Shown one piece after another: positions 7,742 to 18,100 of a DNA stretch of 31,394 nucleotides. The stretch comes from Prevotella sp. UBA3675. Lineage in GTDB: Bacteria; Bacteroidota; Bacteroidia; Bacteroidales; Bacteroidaceae. Both the position numbers and the translations under genes were made by a program. The notes below the pieces were generated by a model. The model searched no databases. It saw nothing but the letters and a program-made list of their open reading frames with translations, and was not told where the DNA came from. The number at the start of each line of letters is the position of its first letter. Within the stretch, counting starts at the first letter, position 1. The DNA is taken from contig DFJI01000025.1 of NCBI GenBank assembly GCA_002372235.1, forward strand, positions 72,946 through 104,339, in the 5' to 3' direction.

Positions 7742-9304
7742 TCAGTTTTCATTCGGTTCCTTCTTCGGCTCAGCATCCAGCATCGGCTGTGTGTCGGCAT
7801 CGATGAACATCGTCTCTTCCATCTCCGAGAGCGACTTTTTCTTCTTGTTCTCACGCGCCCCGGCCTTCAGCAGATTGCGAGCAGCTGTGATGATGCTAGG
7901 ACCGCCGTCGGCAGTGGCGATCTTCAGTCGGGTGATTTTCTTGATGGTGTCGTACATGCTCGACTCCACATCCATGAAACGCATGCCGAAGTCCTGCACA
8001 CGCTCAACCACCGTGTTGGCAGCATCCATCATGGCCTGCTGGTTCTGCAGCTGTCGCACCTGCGTCCACATCATCTCCAGCACGCGCAAGTTCATATACA
8101 TGGTCTGCGGACCGAGAATCATCACGCCCTCATCGTAGGCTTCGCGCCAGAGCGACGAATCGTTGAGCAGCGCCAGGTTCAGTGCCCCTTCGATGGGAAC
8201 ATACATGATGGCAAAGTTCAGCCGATTGTAACCGTCGGGCAGATAGCGCGTGTATTCCTTACGGGCGAGCCGCTTCACCTGTGCCCTCACGCTCTCAATG
8301 TGAGCCTTCAGGAAGGCGCTCTTCTCCGGGGTGCCGTCTTCAGCGTTCATGTAGCGCTCGTAGTCGGTGAGCGACATCTTCGAATCGACCACCACATGAC
8401 GGCTGTTGGGGAAGTGGAGAATGAAGTCGGGTATCAGTCCGCGACCGTCGTCGCCCTTGGCCGTCTTGCCGTTGCGCTCCCTCAGCGTCTCTTGGGTGTC
8501 ATACTGCTCACCCTCCTTCAGTTCCAGGTCCTCCAGCAACTGCTTCAGCTTCAGCTCGCCGAAGTTGCCCTGCACCTTCACTTCGCCAGTGAGCGCACGG
8601 GTGAGCCGGTCGGCAGTCTCGCCGATGGCCGCACTCTTCTGCATATTGATCTTGATGGTCTCGTCTAATCGGGTGAGTGCCTCGGTCTGCTGCTCTTTCG
8701 TCTTGTCGAGTGCTTCCTGCATGTCCTTCAGGCTCTTCTGCAAGGGGTCGATGATTTTCGATACCTGCTCCTTGTTGCGCTCTCCCAGCTCGTCCTGCCG
8801 TTGCTTGAGCACCTTCTCCGAGGTGGTCTGCATTTGTTCGCGGATGAGGTCGAGCTGACTCTTCACCTGTTCCTCGTTCATCTTTCTGAGTGCCGAGAGC
8901 TGTGCCTCATGCGCTTCTTTCAGCTGTGCCACCTGCCGCTCAAGCAATGCTTCAAGCTCCGCCTTCTGCTCGCTCAGCCGCTTCTCATAGTCCTCTTTCT
9001 GGGCTCCTATCGCACGCTCGTAGTCCTCTTTCTGAGTTCCCATTGCACGCTCGTAGTCCTCTTTTTGAGCTCCCATCGCACGCTCATAGTTTTCCTTTTG
9101 CGAAGCCATGATTTTCTCATGGCTTGCATTCTGTTCATCCAACTGCCGTGCATAGTTCTGAGCATTCGTTCGCTGCACGTCGCGCTCGGCGGTAAGGGCG
9201 GCAACGGCACTCATGAGTTCCTTCTTGCCCCGTCCGCCCACGATGTAGGTAAGCACGGCCACGAGGACCGCCACGAGAACTCCTGTCACAAGATATATTT
9301 CCAT
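7742..9304 (-). CDS. rmuC: DNA recombination protein RmuC
   Basis: A 520-aa protein: one N-terminal TM helix (residues 3-22), a long coiled coil to about residue 200, then the RmuC domain with a PD-(D/E)XK-type core (IPDFILHFPNSRHVVVDSK) and the conserved YVPIEGALNLAL and ILGPQTMYMNLRVLEM blocks. RmuC family proteins are predicted nucleases that limit DNA inversions at short inverted repeats. ATG 9304 is used; it lies 6 nt past the stop of the 1230-aa gene, so translation is likely coupled to the tubulin-like/VWA run. The coiled coil holds four nearly identical 11-residue units (QKEDYERAMGx). Confidence 0.93.
   Translation of the reverse strand: MEIYLVTGVLVAVLVAVLTYIVGGRGKKELMSAVAALTAERDVQRTNAQNYARQLDEQNASHEKIMASQKENYERAMGAQKEDYERAMGTQKEDYERAIGAQKEDYEKRLSEQKAELEALLERQVAQLKEAHEAQLSALRKMNEEQVKSQLDLIREQMQTTSEKVLKQRQDELGERNKEQVSKIIDPLQKSLKDMQEALDKTKEQQTEALTRLDETIKINMQKSAAIGETADRLTRALTGEVKVQGNFGELKLKQLLEDLELKEGEQYDTQETLRERNGKTAKGDDGRGLIPDFILHFPNSRHVVVDSKMSLTDYERYMNAEDGTPEKSAFLKAHIESVRAQVKRLARKEYTRYLPDGYNRLNFAIMYVPIEGALNLALLNDSSLWREAYDEGVMILGPQTMYMNLRVLEMMWTQVRQLQNQQAMMDAANTVVERVQDFGMRFMDVESSMYDTIKKITRLKIATADGGPSIITAARNLLKAGARENKKKKSLSEMEETMFIDADTQPMLDAEPKKEPNEN
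8972..9103 (-). repeat. 33-bp tandem repeat inside rmuC
   Basis: About four 33-bp units coding for 11-residue blocks of the type QKEDYERAMGA, with only a few base changes between units. Eleven-residue periodicity is that of a hendecad coiled coil. Near-identity at DNA level suggests recent unit expansion. Borders are approximate. Confidence 0.8.
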
Positions 9305-9310
9305 AGTCAA

Positions 9311-12300
9311 TTACAATTTCTTTGCTTCATCATGGATGTACCCATACGGGTCGTTGGGACAGGTCTGCATGATGAATTTCAGGCCGCGCCCATATTGGTC
9401 ATCCCTGGCGAGCCATGCCTCTCTCAATCCCTCTACATTAGCCACTCCACGCTTTTCTGAAAGGAACAGGTCTGTCCAGACGGCAAGCCCTTCGACAAGC
9501 TCCTCATGTATCTCTTTCATTTTGATGAAATCAGAATCATTATATTGCCAGATATGGGTCATCTCATGAGCTATCGTGCCGTAGGTGGCATCGGGCTTGT
9601 AACCGTTCTCGACATAAAAGACATCGTCTTTGCGGTCACAAGCCAGTCCTACGAGTTGTCTAAGGTCATAGCCGTTGGTGATAGAGAATGCCTTGCCGCC
9701 CAGCTTATGCAATTCGACCGCAGGAATCAGCTTGCCCGTGTGGGGAATATGGCTGAAGTCGATGTTCAGATGGGTCTTGAAAGCGGCTTTCACCTCGTCA
9801 CACAGCTTGAGAAATGCCTCATCGGTGTCGATGGCATCCTTGGAGCAGGCAGGACAGCGCATACGCCCGTCGGAAAGTCTTTCCATCTCACGGTTCTTCA
9901 TTCGTTTGCGACAGAAATCACATTCGCCGTAGAGTTCTTGCCGATTCATCCGCTCTGCGACTCCTTGCAAGATTTTCCCGTCTTCCTTACAAAAGAAGTC
10001 ACGTATGAAGGTGATCAGCAAATCGACATCGAAATAAGACGGCAGTTGGCTGCGCCCATACTTCAGGAATGCCAGCTTATCATGATTCTTGCCTCTCCTG
10101 AAATCATCATACGTCCCGACTGGAGCGGCCTCTTCTTCGGTGAGCCACATCAGATAGTCGAAGATATAGCGGAACATATAGCCGACGCCCAGATTGTCGC
10201 CCTTTGAGAGCGCCCCGATGAGCCCCAGGTCTATATGGGCATCTTCAGTGAAATAGAACGACAATGCGTCTTCCTCATCCTTGTCATTGCAAGCAAACTG
10301 ATTAAAGATCCACGGCAGCTCAGCATCGCCTTCGCCTACGGAGGATATAATCAGATACTGAGCATGGTGCGGGAATACTGAGCGCATGGCCTCATAAAGA
10401 AGAATCTGCAGGCTCTTGCGTATATCATCCTTCCGCTCCAGATACGTCTTCGTCTTCAGGAAATGGAATGTCATTTTCAGCACTCGCCCATTCTCATATT
10501 TCCGTTCCCTCATGAGCGTAGCATCAAAGGAAGGACAGTAGCAGCTATAGTGGCTGAACTCATACCATCTGGATGTTTCTACCGCGACATTGGTTTCAAA
10601 GCCCGCAATGTCAAACCTTATTTCCTTACCTGTAGCAGAATTTGTCCAGACTTCTGAGCTCTCCATGCCCTCAATGGCCCTTCTCTTGCCACTGATAGAG
10701 ACACGTTGCACTGGCTTATAGAACGAGACGTTGACCGACCGCGTGTTTACTGCCCTCACTTTCAGCACCTTGTTTGCACTGTCGAAGCTGGTAATCTCGT
10801 AGGGCTTGCCATAGAAGGAATGTGTCTGTCCCCGGTCAAAGTTCTGCGGCAGCAAGTCCTTGAGAATCGTGAACAGCACATTATCGGACTCATCCTTCAC
10901 CGTGATGCGGTCAAGATATGACAAGTTCACGCTGTCAGAGAAGTCGAGCTGATAGATGTTCTGGTGGATGTACTTGCTCCCATCGAATGCCACATGGTGC
11001 CTGGTTCTCAGTTTGCCTGCTATATCGTTGGCAAAATAGGTTGTGAACAACTGCTGGATGATTTCTGAGACCGACTGTATGGCTGCTTCATCGTAGAAAT
11101 CCTGTAGCAAGCTACGCAACTGTTGCTCGCTCATTTCCGACTTCTGCAACATCTCCAGCAAAATGATGGCAAGCGTCACTCTGCTCTTGCTCGGATGGGG
11201 CTGGAGTGCAGCGAAGGGGGCATTCACGAAGAAGTCGAAATTGGCATTGAAGTAGTCTCGGAACAGATAGGGCCTTGAAAGCACCACAGAGAAGTTTTCC
11301 TGTCTCCCTAAATACACCCACTTCGAATAGGCAGCCGGGGCATTGTTGTCTCTGTCAAAGATGACAGCAAACACCTGTGCCTCGTCCACCTTCTCAAAGG
11401 GTTGCAAGTGAAAATGAATGTGCTTCGCCCTGTCTTCTTCTCTCACAGGAGCGAGATTGTTGTTATGTAGTTTTCCCAATTCCTCTACACCTTCTATGAC
11501 ATTGGAGTAGGCCAAGTCGAGCAGATGAACGGGGGTGACGTTTTTCTCCTCACCGCCAAACATGCGGCTGAGTGCTATCGGAATCATTTCTGTTCCTGCC
11601 GACAACGGCTCTGACGGAAGTACGGTCAGGATCTTCTGAAGACGCTCAAGGTAGTCCTCAAGGTTGTAGGCAATAAAGAACTGATGGTAGCCTGTGGGAT
11701 ATTGTATCAGTTTCCTCTCCAACGTATTGGATCCCGTGAGCCATGTGTTCTTCAGCGTAGGATCAATTTCGCGCAAGAGCGGAGTGATGAACAACAGCTG
11801 ATACTGCTTGTTCAGGGCATGCAGGAGATAGGAGAACTTGCGGCACTCGCACAGATTCGAGACGCTCTTGTCAAGCTGATTGACAACTATGACCAGTCCG
11901 ATTCGCTTCATCCACTCCTGATCCAAATCGCGCTGTGAGAGCACCGACAGCGAGGCTACCACCACACTGCTGTTCAACTCTGTTTCCGACGAATACTCGT
12001 CGTATGCCTTCAGGTCTTTCCCCTTGTGAAGAATGACGCGCAGTTCCTCGGCCATCTCCTGCAAGAAGGAATGACCCGAGAAATGGTTGGGCATGTCGAT
12101 AATCACAAGAACGAGCCGTCCGTTTTCCTCTTCCCAGTTGAACAGAGGCTCTATCCGGGTAAAGACATCAACCAGATTGCCATTCTCAATGAAGCCGTCG
12201 GCACCTTTTGAGGAAGTGGTCTTTGTCAGGTCGAGCATCAGATTCTCTATGATGTCAGCGTTGTTCTTGCCCGACTCTTCGTCTTTATGATATTTCCGCG

Positions 12301-13003
12301 CCCATGCCACCGAGTAATTGGTGAACATCTCAGCATACTGTTCCCACAGCTTCTCCATATCACTTGGCGGCAGATTGTCGTCACGTGTCCGATTGGTAGC
12401 TGTTTTCTTCTTTTTCTCCTCATCGGGTACAGCCGCCTTCAAGTAGTGGAAATAGTCTGTCAACGGAAGCAGGCCAAAGAGTGCAAAAGACGAAAGCAGA
12501 TAGAACTTGATGCCTGTCAGTTCCATTATCAGGAAGTAGAGCATATAGATAAGTGCCACACCGAGAATGATGCCTTGCAGCATGCGGCGATAGAAAGGCT
12601 TCCCCACCCTTGCCCTGACCGCTCCGGCCTGGTCTATGAAGTAAGGAAAGGGCAACACCTTGTCACCGTTCTCTCCTTTATTGGCAAACACTTTCCTGTA
12701 GAAGGGTATGAGCCTTTTGTGAACAGCCGACTGACGCAGCAACAGACTGACGACCTGCCAGACCAAGGCACATGCAAGCACATAGACCGCCTCAACGGCA
12801 AAATCGTCATACAGCATATTGAATCCCGGCCAACTGGAAACATTGCCCAAATGGAAAAGAAGATACATGACCACGATATAGAGCAAGGCGAAACACGGCA
12901 CATGCCACCATTGATAGGCATCTTTCTTTTCAGACTTGTTATAGGTAAACAGCGGCGATATGAAAAGAGCAAAAACAGATATGGCTATCGAAGCGTAAAA
13001 CAT
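9311..13003 (-). CDS. 1230-aa membrane protein with zinc ribbon and HExxH peptidase-like C terminus
   Basis: The N terminus has four or five TM helices (to about residue 185), then a large soluble part. Near 285-385 there are LVLVIIDMPN and LVIVVNQLDKS, which look like G3 and G4 GTPase motifs, but no Walker A loop is visible, so any GTPase fold would be degenerate (inference). The C terminus has a four-Cys zinc ribbon (C1028, C1031, C1050, C1053) followed by HEMTH (1146-1150) and EELVEGLAVW (Glu 1171), an arrangement like gluzincin peptidases and reminiscent of the zinc finger plus HExxH layout of DA1-type peptidases. It starts 19 nt after the upstream gene and abuts rmuC. No family name is recognised; a membrane-anchored protease or processing role is inferred only from the motif. 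Confidence 0.85.
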   Translation of the reverse strand: MFYASIAISVFALFISPLFTYNKSEKKDAYQWWHVPCFALLYIVVMYLLFHLGNVSSWPGFNMLYDDFAVEAVYVLACALVWQVVSLLLRQSAVHKRLIPFYRKVFANKGENGDKVLPFPYFIDQAGAVRARVGKPFYRRMLQGIILGVALIYMLYFLIMELTGIKFYLLSSFALFGLLPLTDYFHYLKAAVPDEEKKKKTATNRTRDDNLPPSDMEKLWEQYAEMFTNYSVAWARKYHKDEESGKNNADIIENLMLDLTKTTSSKGADGFIENGNLVDVFTRIEPLFNWEEENGRLVLVIIDMPNHFSGHSFLQEMAEELRVILHKGKDLKAYDEYSSETELNSSVVVASLSVLSQRDLDQEWMKRIGLVIVVNQLDKSVSNLCECRKFSYLLHALNKQYQLLFITPLLREIDPTLKNTWLTGSNTLERKLIQYPTGYHQFFIAYNLEDYLERLQKILTVLPSEPLSAGTEMIPIALSRMFGGEEKNVTPVHLLDLAYSNVIEGVEELGKLHNNNLAPVREEDRAKHIHFHLQPFEKVDEAQVFAVIFDRDNNAPAAYSKWVYLGRQENFSVVLSRPYLFRDYFNANFDFFVNAPFAALQPHPSKSRVTLAIILLEMLQKSEMSEQQLRSLLQDFYDEAAIQSVSEIIQQLFTTYFANDIAGKLRTRHHVAFDGSKYIHQNIYQLDFSDSVNLSYLDRITVKDESDNVLFTILKDLLPQNFDRGQTHSFYGKPYEITSFDSANKVLKVRAVNTRSVNVSFYKPVQRVSISGKRRAIEGMESSEVWTNSATGKEIRFDIAGFETNVAVETSRWYEFSHYSCYCPSFDATLMRERKYENGRVLKMTFHFLKTKTYLERKDDIRKSLQILLYEAMRSVFPHHAQYLIISSVGEGDAELPWIFNQFACNDKDEEDALSFYFTEDAHIDLGLIGALSKGDNLGVGYMFRYIFDYLMWLTEEEAAPVGTYDDFRRGKNHDKLAFLKYGRSQLPSYFDVDLLITFIRDFFCKEDGKILQGVAERMNRQELYGECDFCRKRMKNREMERLSDGRMRCPACSKDAIDTDEAFLKLCDEVKAAFKTHLNIDFSHIPHTGKLIPAVELHKLGGKAFSITNGYDLRQLVGLACDRKDDVFYVENGYKPDATYGTIAHEMTHIWQYNDSDFIKMKEIHEELVEGLAVWTDLFLSEKRGVANVEGLREAWLARDDQYGRGLKFIMQTCPNDPYGYIHDEAKKL

Positions 13004-13022
13004 ATATTGATTCTGAGGCAGA

Positions 13023-15164
13023 TTAATTATTATCGCAAGTGACGTTCAGCTGATTCAGGAAACAGGTGACGTTCTCAAACACCATGCCTTGCGAGAGCTT
13101 GGTGGTCATCTTCTGGAACTGCTCTCCTACGGGGATAGGAATGCTGGGCATCTGTTCTATGTCCAGGTCATCGTCATCAATCCTGAAGGCTGCCGACTCA
13201 TGAGCTAAAGCCGATCCTCCTACATACTGCAGCATATCCGACAGTTTCGCTTCCATCGTGGTGAAGTGCTTCTCCCACAGTTCCACTTGCATGTTATGAT
13301 TTGCAAACATTCTCAGCTTTCCCCTGAGTTCATCCAGATTCTTTCGTCTGATGTCCGATTCATTCTGCATACTGACTCTATTGTTGATACTCTTCAAGTA
13401 TGCCTGTTTCTGACCGTCTATCTTAACGAGGCTGTCGTCTATCACAGTAAAGATATCGTCAATGCCCGACTTGATGATTATCTGGGCAATCCATGCTGCC
13501 AGGCAGCACACGATACCGACGACACCCAGGCAAGCTCCCGTCCAGACCGATTCGGCTAAACTCTCTGTATAGATGAAGTGGAGCGAATAGCAAAGCGTTA
13601 TGATCACACATGACACGAGCGAAATCCAACGAGTAGTAGAGGCAAATCCCAGTTTGGTCATCTCCGTCTTCAGCTTTTCCTTTTGTTCCTCGAGAGTGGC
13701 CAGTGGCTTCTCCCTCGATTTCAGATATTCCTTAAGATCGGCCAGCAGATTGACACTGGTCTTCTTAGCTTCCAGCTGCTTCTGCTTCAGTTCCAATTCA
13801 GTATACGATGCCTCGGCATACTCTACCTTCATCTCCTTGTCGGTGATTCTTCCCGACGAGGCGTAAAGAGGACGGTCATGTTCCACGGTGAAGTCGTAGA
13901 TCTCATCCAGATTCCTCAACACATCGGAATACCAACTCCAGTCGCCAGGCGCACTGCCGAAGAAGAAAGGAACTTGTCGCAGACGGCAAAACTCGCCATA
14001 CAGTTGTTTCCAACTCGCATCTATCTCCTCGTTCTGCTTATAATAGTCGTTCGAGTCCTCTGTCTTCACATTGTTCGCAGAATACACCGAGTAAGACACT
14101 TTCATCGTAGGCGACCACTTGAATGCGCCGTCACTTCTCAGTACGTACAGCACCGCCGAGACTGCCGACTTGAGCTGGGCTATTGCCTCCACGTTCAATG
14201 AGTGCTCGTTCATGCTGGCATCCACCACGGTGAATCTTGCAGGCCAGGAGGCTGTCCTCGTTGCCAACAGCTGCAAGAACGAGAAGAACACCGCCTCATC
14301 CTTCTTCCGATGGGTAATGGTGTCTGTCCTCATTCTAAATACGAAGAAGGAACTGTTGCCAAGCAATAAAGTGCGCAGGCCGGCAAGTTGGCTTACAGCA
14401 TGGCGGAACAACTCGTCAAAGTCGAACGTCCTGAAGTCGCCGATGGTCTTCAGATTGGCCACTCCTGCCGGGATAAGGTTCCTGAAAGGCTGGTCCAGTC
14501 CTGCCCGCGAGAGGATGGTTGCAATCCGCGCCACCTGTTCCTGCAATGCCTTCTGGAAAGTGGCAAACAGCGAGCACGCGGCCACATTGTCCAACGACAC
14601 CTCATCCGCCAGTAGGGCCTGAGTGGCTATCAGTCGGTCTCTTGTACCATTGGCAGTCAGCATTTCCGACGAGAGCCATGCGGCAGGCTGTCCATAGCAA
14701 CCGTCGTAGGCCAGTGAGCGATAGACTTTTGCCAGCTCGGAACTATCGGCATCCCACTCCATGAAGACGAAAGAGTACTCGAATCGGGAGAGCAGCTGCG
14801 GTTCTTTCTCAAACACGCGGTTCAGCATTTCCATGAATTGCCGCACCTTTTGTGCCGGGAACCACAGCGTTTGCCCTGACGGGTGAGAGAATCCCCCCAC
14901 CAAGTCGAGTGTCACAATCAAGCGGATTTTCCCGCCTTTGTCATCGACCGACAGCCGTCGGCTTCCCAACAGATTGCGCAGACTGACGAGCAGTTGCCAC
15001 ACATGACGTTCTTGTTCCTCTTGCGCCAAGGGGAAACGCTCTAAGGAGAGTTGGTCATAGAACAGCAACGGACCATGACCACCCACCAAGTCCAGGAGCG
15101 GATTAGTCTTCTCAAAGACCAGCTTCCCTGTCAGGTTCAGCAAGACAGAAACATCGTTCATCAT
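13023..15164 (-). CDS. 713-aa coiled-coil protein with two TM helices
   Basis: Not recognised as a named family. The first 450 residues are soluble with alternating strand/helix character (for example IRLIVTLDLVGGF near 85 and YSFVFME near 150). A Lys/Glu-rich coiled coil follows (about 455-510), then two TM helices near 515-535 and 543-565 and a C-terminal helical part ending in an acidic DDDDLDIEQ patch. The ATG shares its A with the TGA stop of the tubulin-like gene (TGATG), so the two proteins are very likely made by coupled translation and act in one complex. No Walker motifs or MIDAS motif seen. A membrane linker for the tubulin-like partner is a plausible role, but this is inference. 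Confidence 0.85.
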   Translation of the reverse strand: MMNDVSVLLNLTGKLVFEKTNPLLDLVGGHGPLLFYDQLSLERFPLAQEEQERHVWQLLVSLRNLLGSRRLSVDDKGGKIRLIVTLDLVGGFSHPSGQTLWFPAQKVRQFMEMLNRVFEKEPQLLSRFEYSFVFMEWDADSSELAKVYRSLAYDGCYGQPAAWLSSEMLTANGTRDRLIATQALLADEVSLDNVAACSLFATFQKALQEQVARIATILSRAGLDQPFRNLIPAGVANLKTIGDFRTFDFDELFRHAVSQLAGLRTLLLGNSSFFVFRMRTDTITHRKKDEAVFFSFLQLLATRTASWPARFTVVDASMNEHSLNVEAIAQLKSAVSAVLYVLRSDGAFKWSPTMKVSYSVYSANNVKTEDSNDYYKQNEEIDASWKQLYGEFCRLRQVPFFFGSAPGDWSWYSDVLRNLDEIYDFTVEHDRPLYASSGRITDKEMKVEYAEASYTELELKQKQLEAKKTSVNLLADLKEYLKSREKPLATLEEQKEKLKTEMTKLGFASTTRWISLVSCVIITLCYSLHFIYTESLAESVWTGACLGVVGIVCCLAAWIAQIIIKSGIDDIFTVIDDSLVKIDGQKQAYLKSINNRVSMQNESDIRRKNLDELRGKLRMFANHNMQVELWEKHFTTMEAKLSDMLQYVGGSALAHESAAFRIDDDDLDIEQMPSIPIPVGEQFQKMTTKLSQGMVFENVTCFLNQLNVTCDNN

Positions 15165-18100
15165 CAGACTATCGGTTGGAAGCTGTTTCTCTTTTCAAAC
15201 TCATTCAAACGGGCCTTTGCAAGATCGGCATTGGCCTTGTCCACACGTTTGATGACATACTCACACACCTGCTCCGTATTCTTGGAAGGTCCGAAGAGTG
15301 CAATCAGCCGGCTCAGCAGCTCGTCGAAGAAGTCCACTCGCAGTTGCTCGCCATCCATGTTGAGGAGCTTGTCGAGGAGCAGGCTCTGTTTAGAGGTGAG
15401 AATGCTGAACCAACCATTATTTGACTTGTCGCCGGGGAACAGGTTGAACCTGAAGTTCACGATTTCCTGCACCTTTGCGAACTGCTTCATCTTCTCTTGC
15501 ACGACGGTCTCATCATATTCCTTTTGCAGCCACTGGTCTTTTGCGTCATTCCACCATTCATCGGCAGCCTGCAACACTTGGGCCACGATTCCGGGGTTAG
15601 TGGTCAGGCCCTGGAACAGTCTGTCAACGGCATACTTCAGTGAGTTGCCCGTCAGGATCAGATGACCGTCAACATCTTTTATAAAGGTAGCATAGTCGCC
15701 TACATACTTCCAGTAATTGTCGCCGCCGCGTGCCTCCGACTTGAACTTGCCCAGCAGCAAGCCCCAGCACAGGGCTCTGAACACCCTCTCTATCTCGTCG
15801 GCTTGTGTGGAGCCTATGTTCGGCATGTATGCCGGCAGGTGCCAGTGCTTGTCGAGGTGTGGCGAGTACGTCTTGCTGTTCATCGCGTTCACCTTGTCAA
15901 TCACATGCTGGTAGGCAGTCAGATAAGTGCCCACCGATTCGTCTGTCAGCTCCGTCTTTTCCTTGGCGAGGAATCCCTTGTAGTTTCTATCGACCATCAG
16001 CAGTGTGGCGGCATTGACGCGACTGATCTCGAAGGGACTGAACTGTTCAGAGATTACGCGCGTAGCGGCATTCTTCACATTGGTGTCCAGGTTCTTGTCG
16101 CCAAACAGCTCGTCGGCCTCAGCCTCGGTGATGGTGTCGGGATCGAGACAGGCGGGATTAATGCCCCATGCATTGATGTAGCGCACCGCGTTGTCCAGAC
16201 TGCTGGCGCCCCATATCTCGGCCCTGTCGCGGAAAGCGCGGAACTTGTCCAGCAGGTAGTCATGGGCTTTCTGCTCGTCGTTGTCGCATTCGCGCATGGC
16301 TTCCTCCTTCAGTGCCGCGAGAACATTCATTTCTGCATACTGTCTGTTCTTGTCGCGAATGATTTCCTCCTGGAACTTCACACACTGCTCTATGATCTTC
16401 CTGTTTGCCTCCATCCGCTCAGCTTTCTTTGCAGCCGAGCTCTTCTTCCTCGACGTGGCATAGCCGGTCTGTTCCAGCGAGTTCACCATATTGTCGTACA
16501 TGCTACGATACAGGGCAGCCGACATTTCGCTGGGGAAGAAAGGCGAGTCGTTGTGGCTGATCACGAAGTCATAGATGTCTTTCTTGATCTGTCCTGAAGC
16601 CAGCACGTAGGAAATGCAGGGATTGTTGTTGGCATCGTGCTTCTTGAGCAGTGACGACAGCGAGCTGCTCACCTCGTAGATGGCGTTGGGCAGGCTCTTG
16701 AAGAAGTTCTCCTCCTCCTCAATGAGCAGGTTGATTTGCATGAGGAGTCCGGCATAGGTCTCTTCGAGCAGTTTCTCACGGGCATATTTCTTGATGTCCT
16801 CAGCCTGCTGTCTCGACTTGCTCTCATAGTTCTCCTTAGCGGCCTTATAGGGATTCTGGCCCGAGAGCAGCCCACTGAGCATACGAATGCCCGAGTTTCT
16901 GGAACTGGCCTTCTTCAGACTCTCGCGTGCATCCTCCACGCGGTCCTTCGTCTCCGGGTCGTCAAAGAGTTTCTTGTAGGTCTCATTGATCTTGACGCCC
17001 AGTTTCTTGTTCTCGGCCTTTTTCTTCTCCAGCCCCATCTTCAGCATGGCCTGTATCTCATAGAGCATGTAGCGCACGGCCAGCGGATGCATCTCCTTCT
17101 CCTTTTCCAGAATATAGGTGTTCAGATGGTTGCCGTCGGCCTGCGGATTCTTCGACACGAAGTTCTCGGCATCGTGGTCGATGACCAGACACTGCTTGAT
17201 GGCAGCCGACTTGGTGCCGTCGATGAAGTTGATGACGGCCTTGCGATAGTCCTCAAGCTCTCTCTCCCTTCTGACCACGAAGCCCAGGTCGTTGTCCGAG
17301 CCGGTGTTCTTCGTGAAGTTCGGATTGGCCACCGTACAAGTGGCATAGAGTCCCGACAGCTCGCTGCTCGAGTTCAGCAGTCCGGCCACGTAGCCGTCCA
17401 CGCTGTCCAGATAGACCTTCGCCTTGGGTATGCCTATATCCTTACCTTCCGGATAAATCTTCGTGCTCTCAAGAATGCGTCTGAACTCCACGCCCTCGCG
17501 TCCGGCGCCGGTCTTTCCCAGCACCTCCACCTGCTGCATGAAGTGCTTGCCCCTGTCGGGCTCTTCGCAACGTATGCCCTGCTCTATGTTCTTCTTGTAC
17601 TCGGCATAGCGCTCGTCAAAATCCCTGTCAATGCGCAGCCACGTGCCGCTCAGGTTATCCACCACGCGCTGACGTGCAAAGTAGGCCATCAGGTCATCGA
17701 CGGGATAGACCAGCTTCGACACGCCGAACGATGCGAAGCGGCTGGCTCCCTCCTGCTCTATCTTCTGGCGTATGTCGTTGATGGCCTTCTGGCGGTAGTT
17801 GTCGCCTATGGGGTCGAAGGCATTCATATAGATGAACTCCGTGGCCTGCTCCTCATATCGTTCTTCCTTGATGAGGTTGCCGCCGTCGGCACCGAAGTAG
17901 TCGGTCAGGAAGCAGAAGTCATAGGGCACGTCCACGGGCAGGCTCTTGTTCTTCTGTCCCAGTCTGTACTCAAACTGTATGTCGCGCACGCGGTGCTCCT
18001 CACCGCTACAGAAGGCGGCCAGCTCTTTCACACAGGCATAGGTGTTCGAGCGCACGTTCTCCTTCTGTCCCTCCGACAGTCCCACGTTGTTGTCGCAGCA

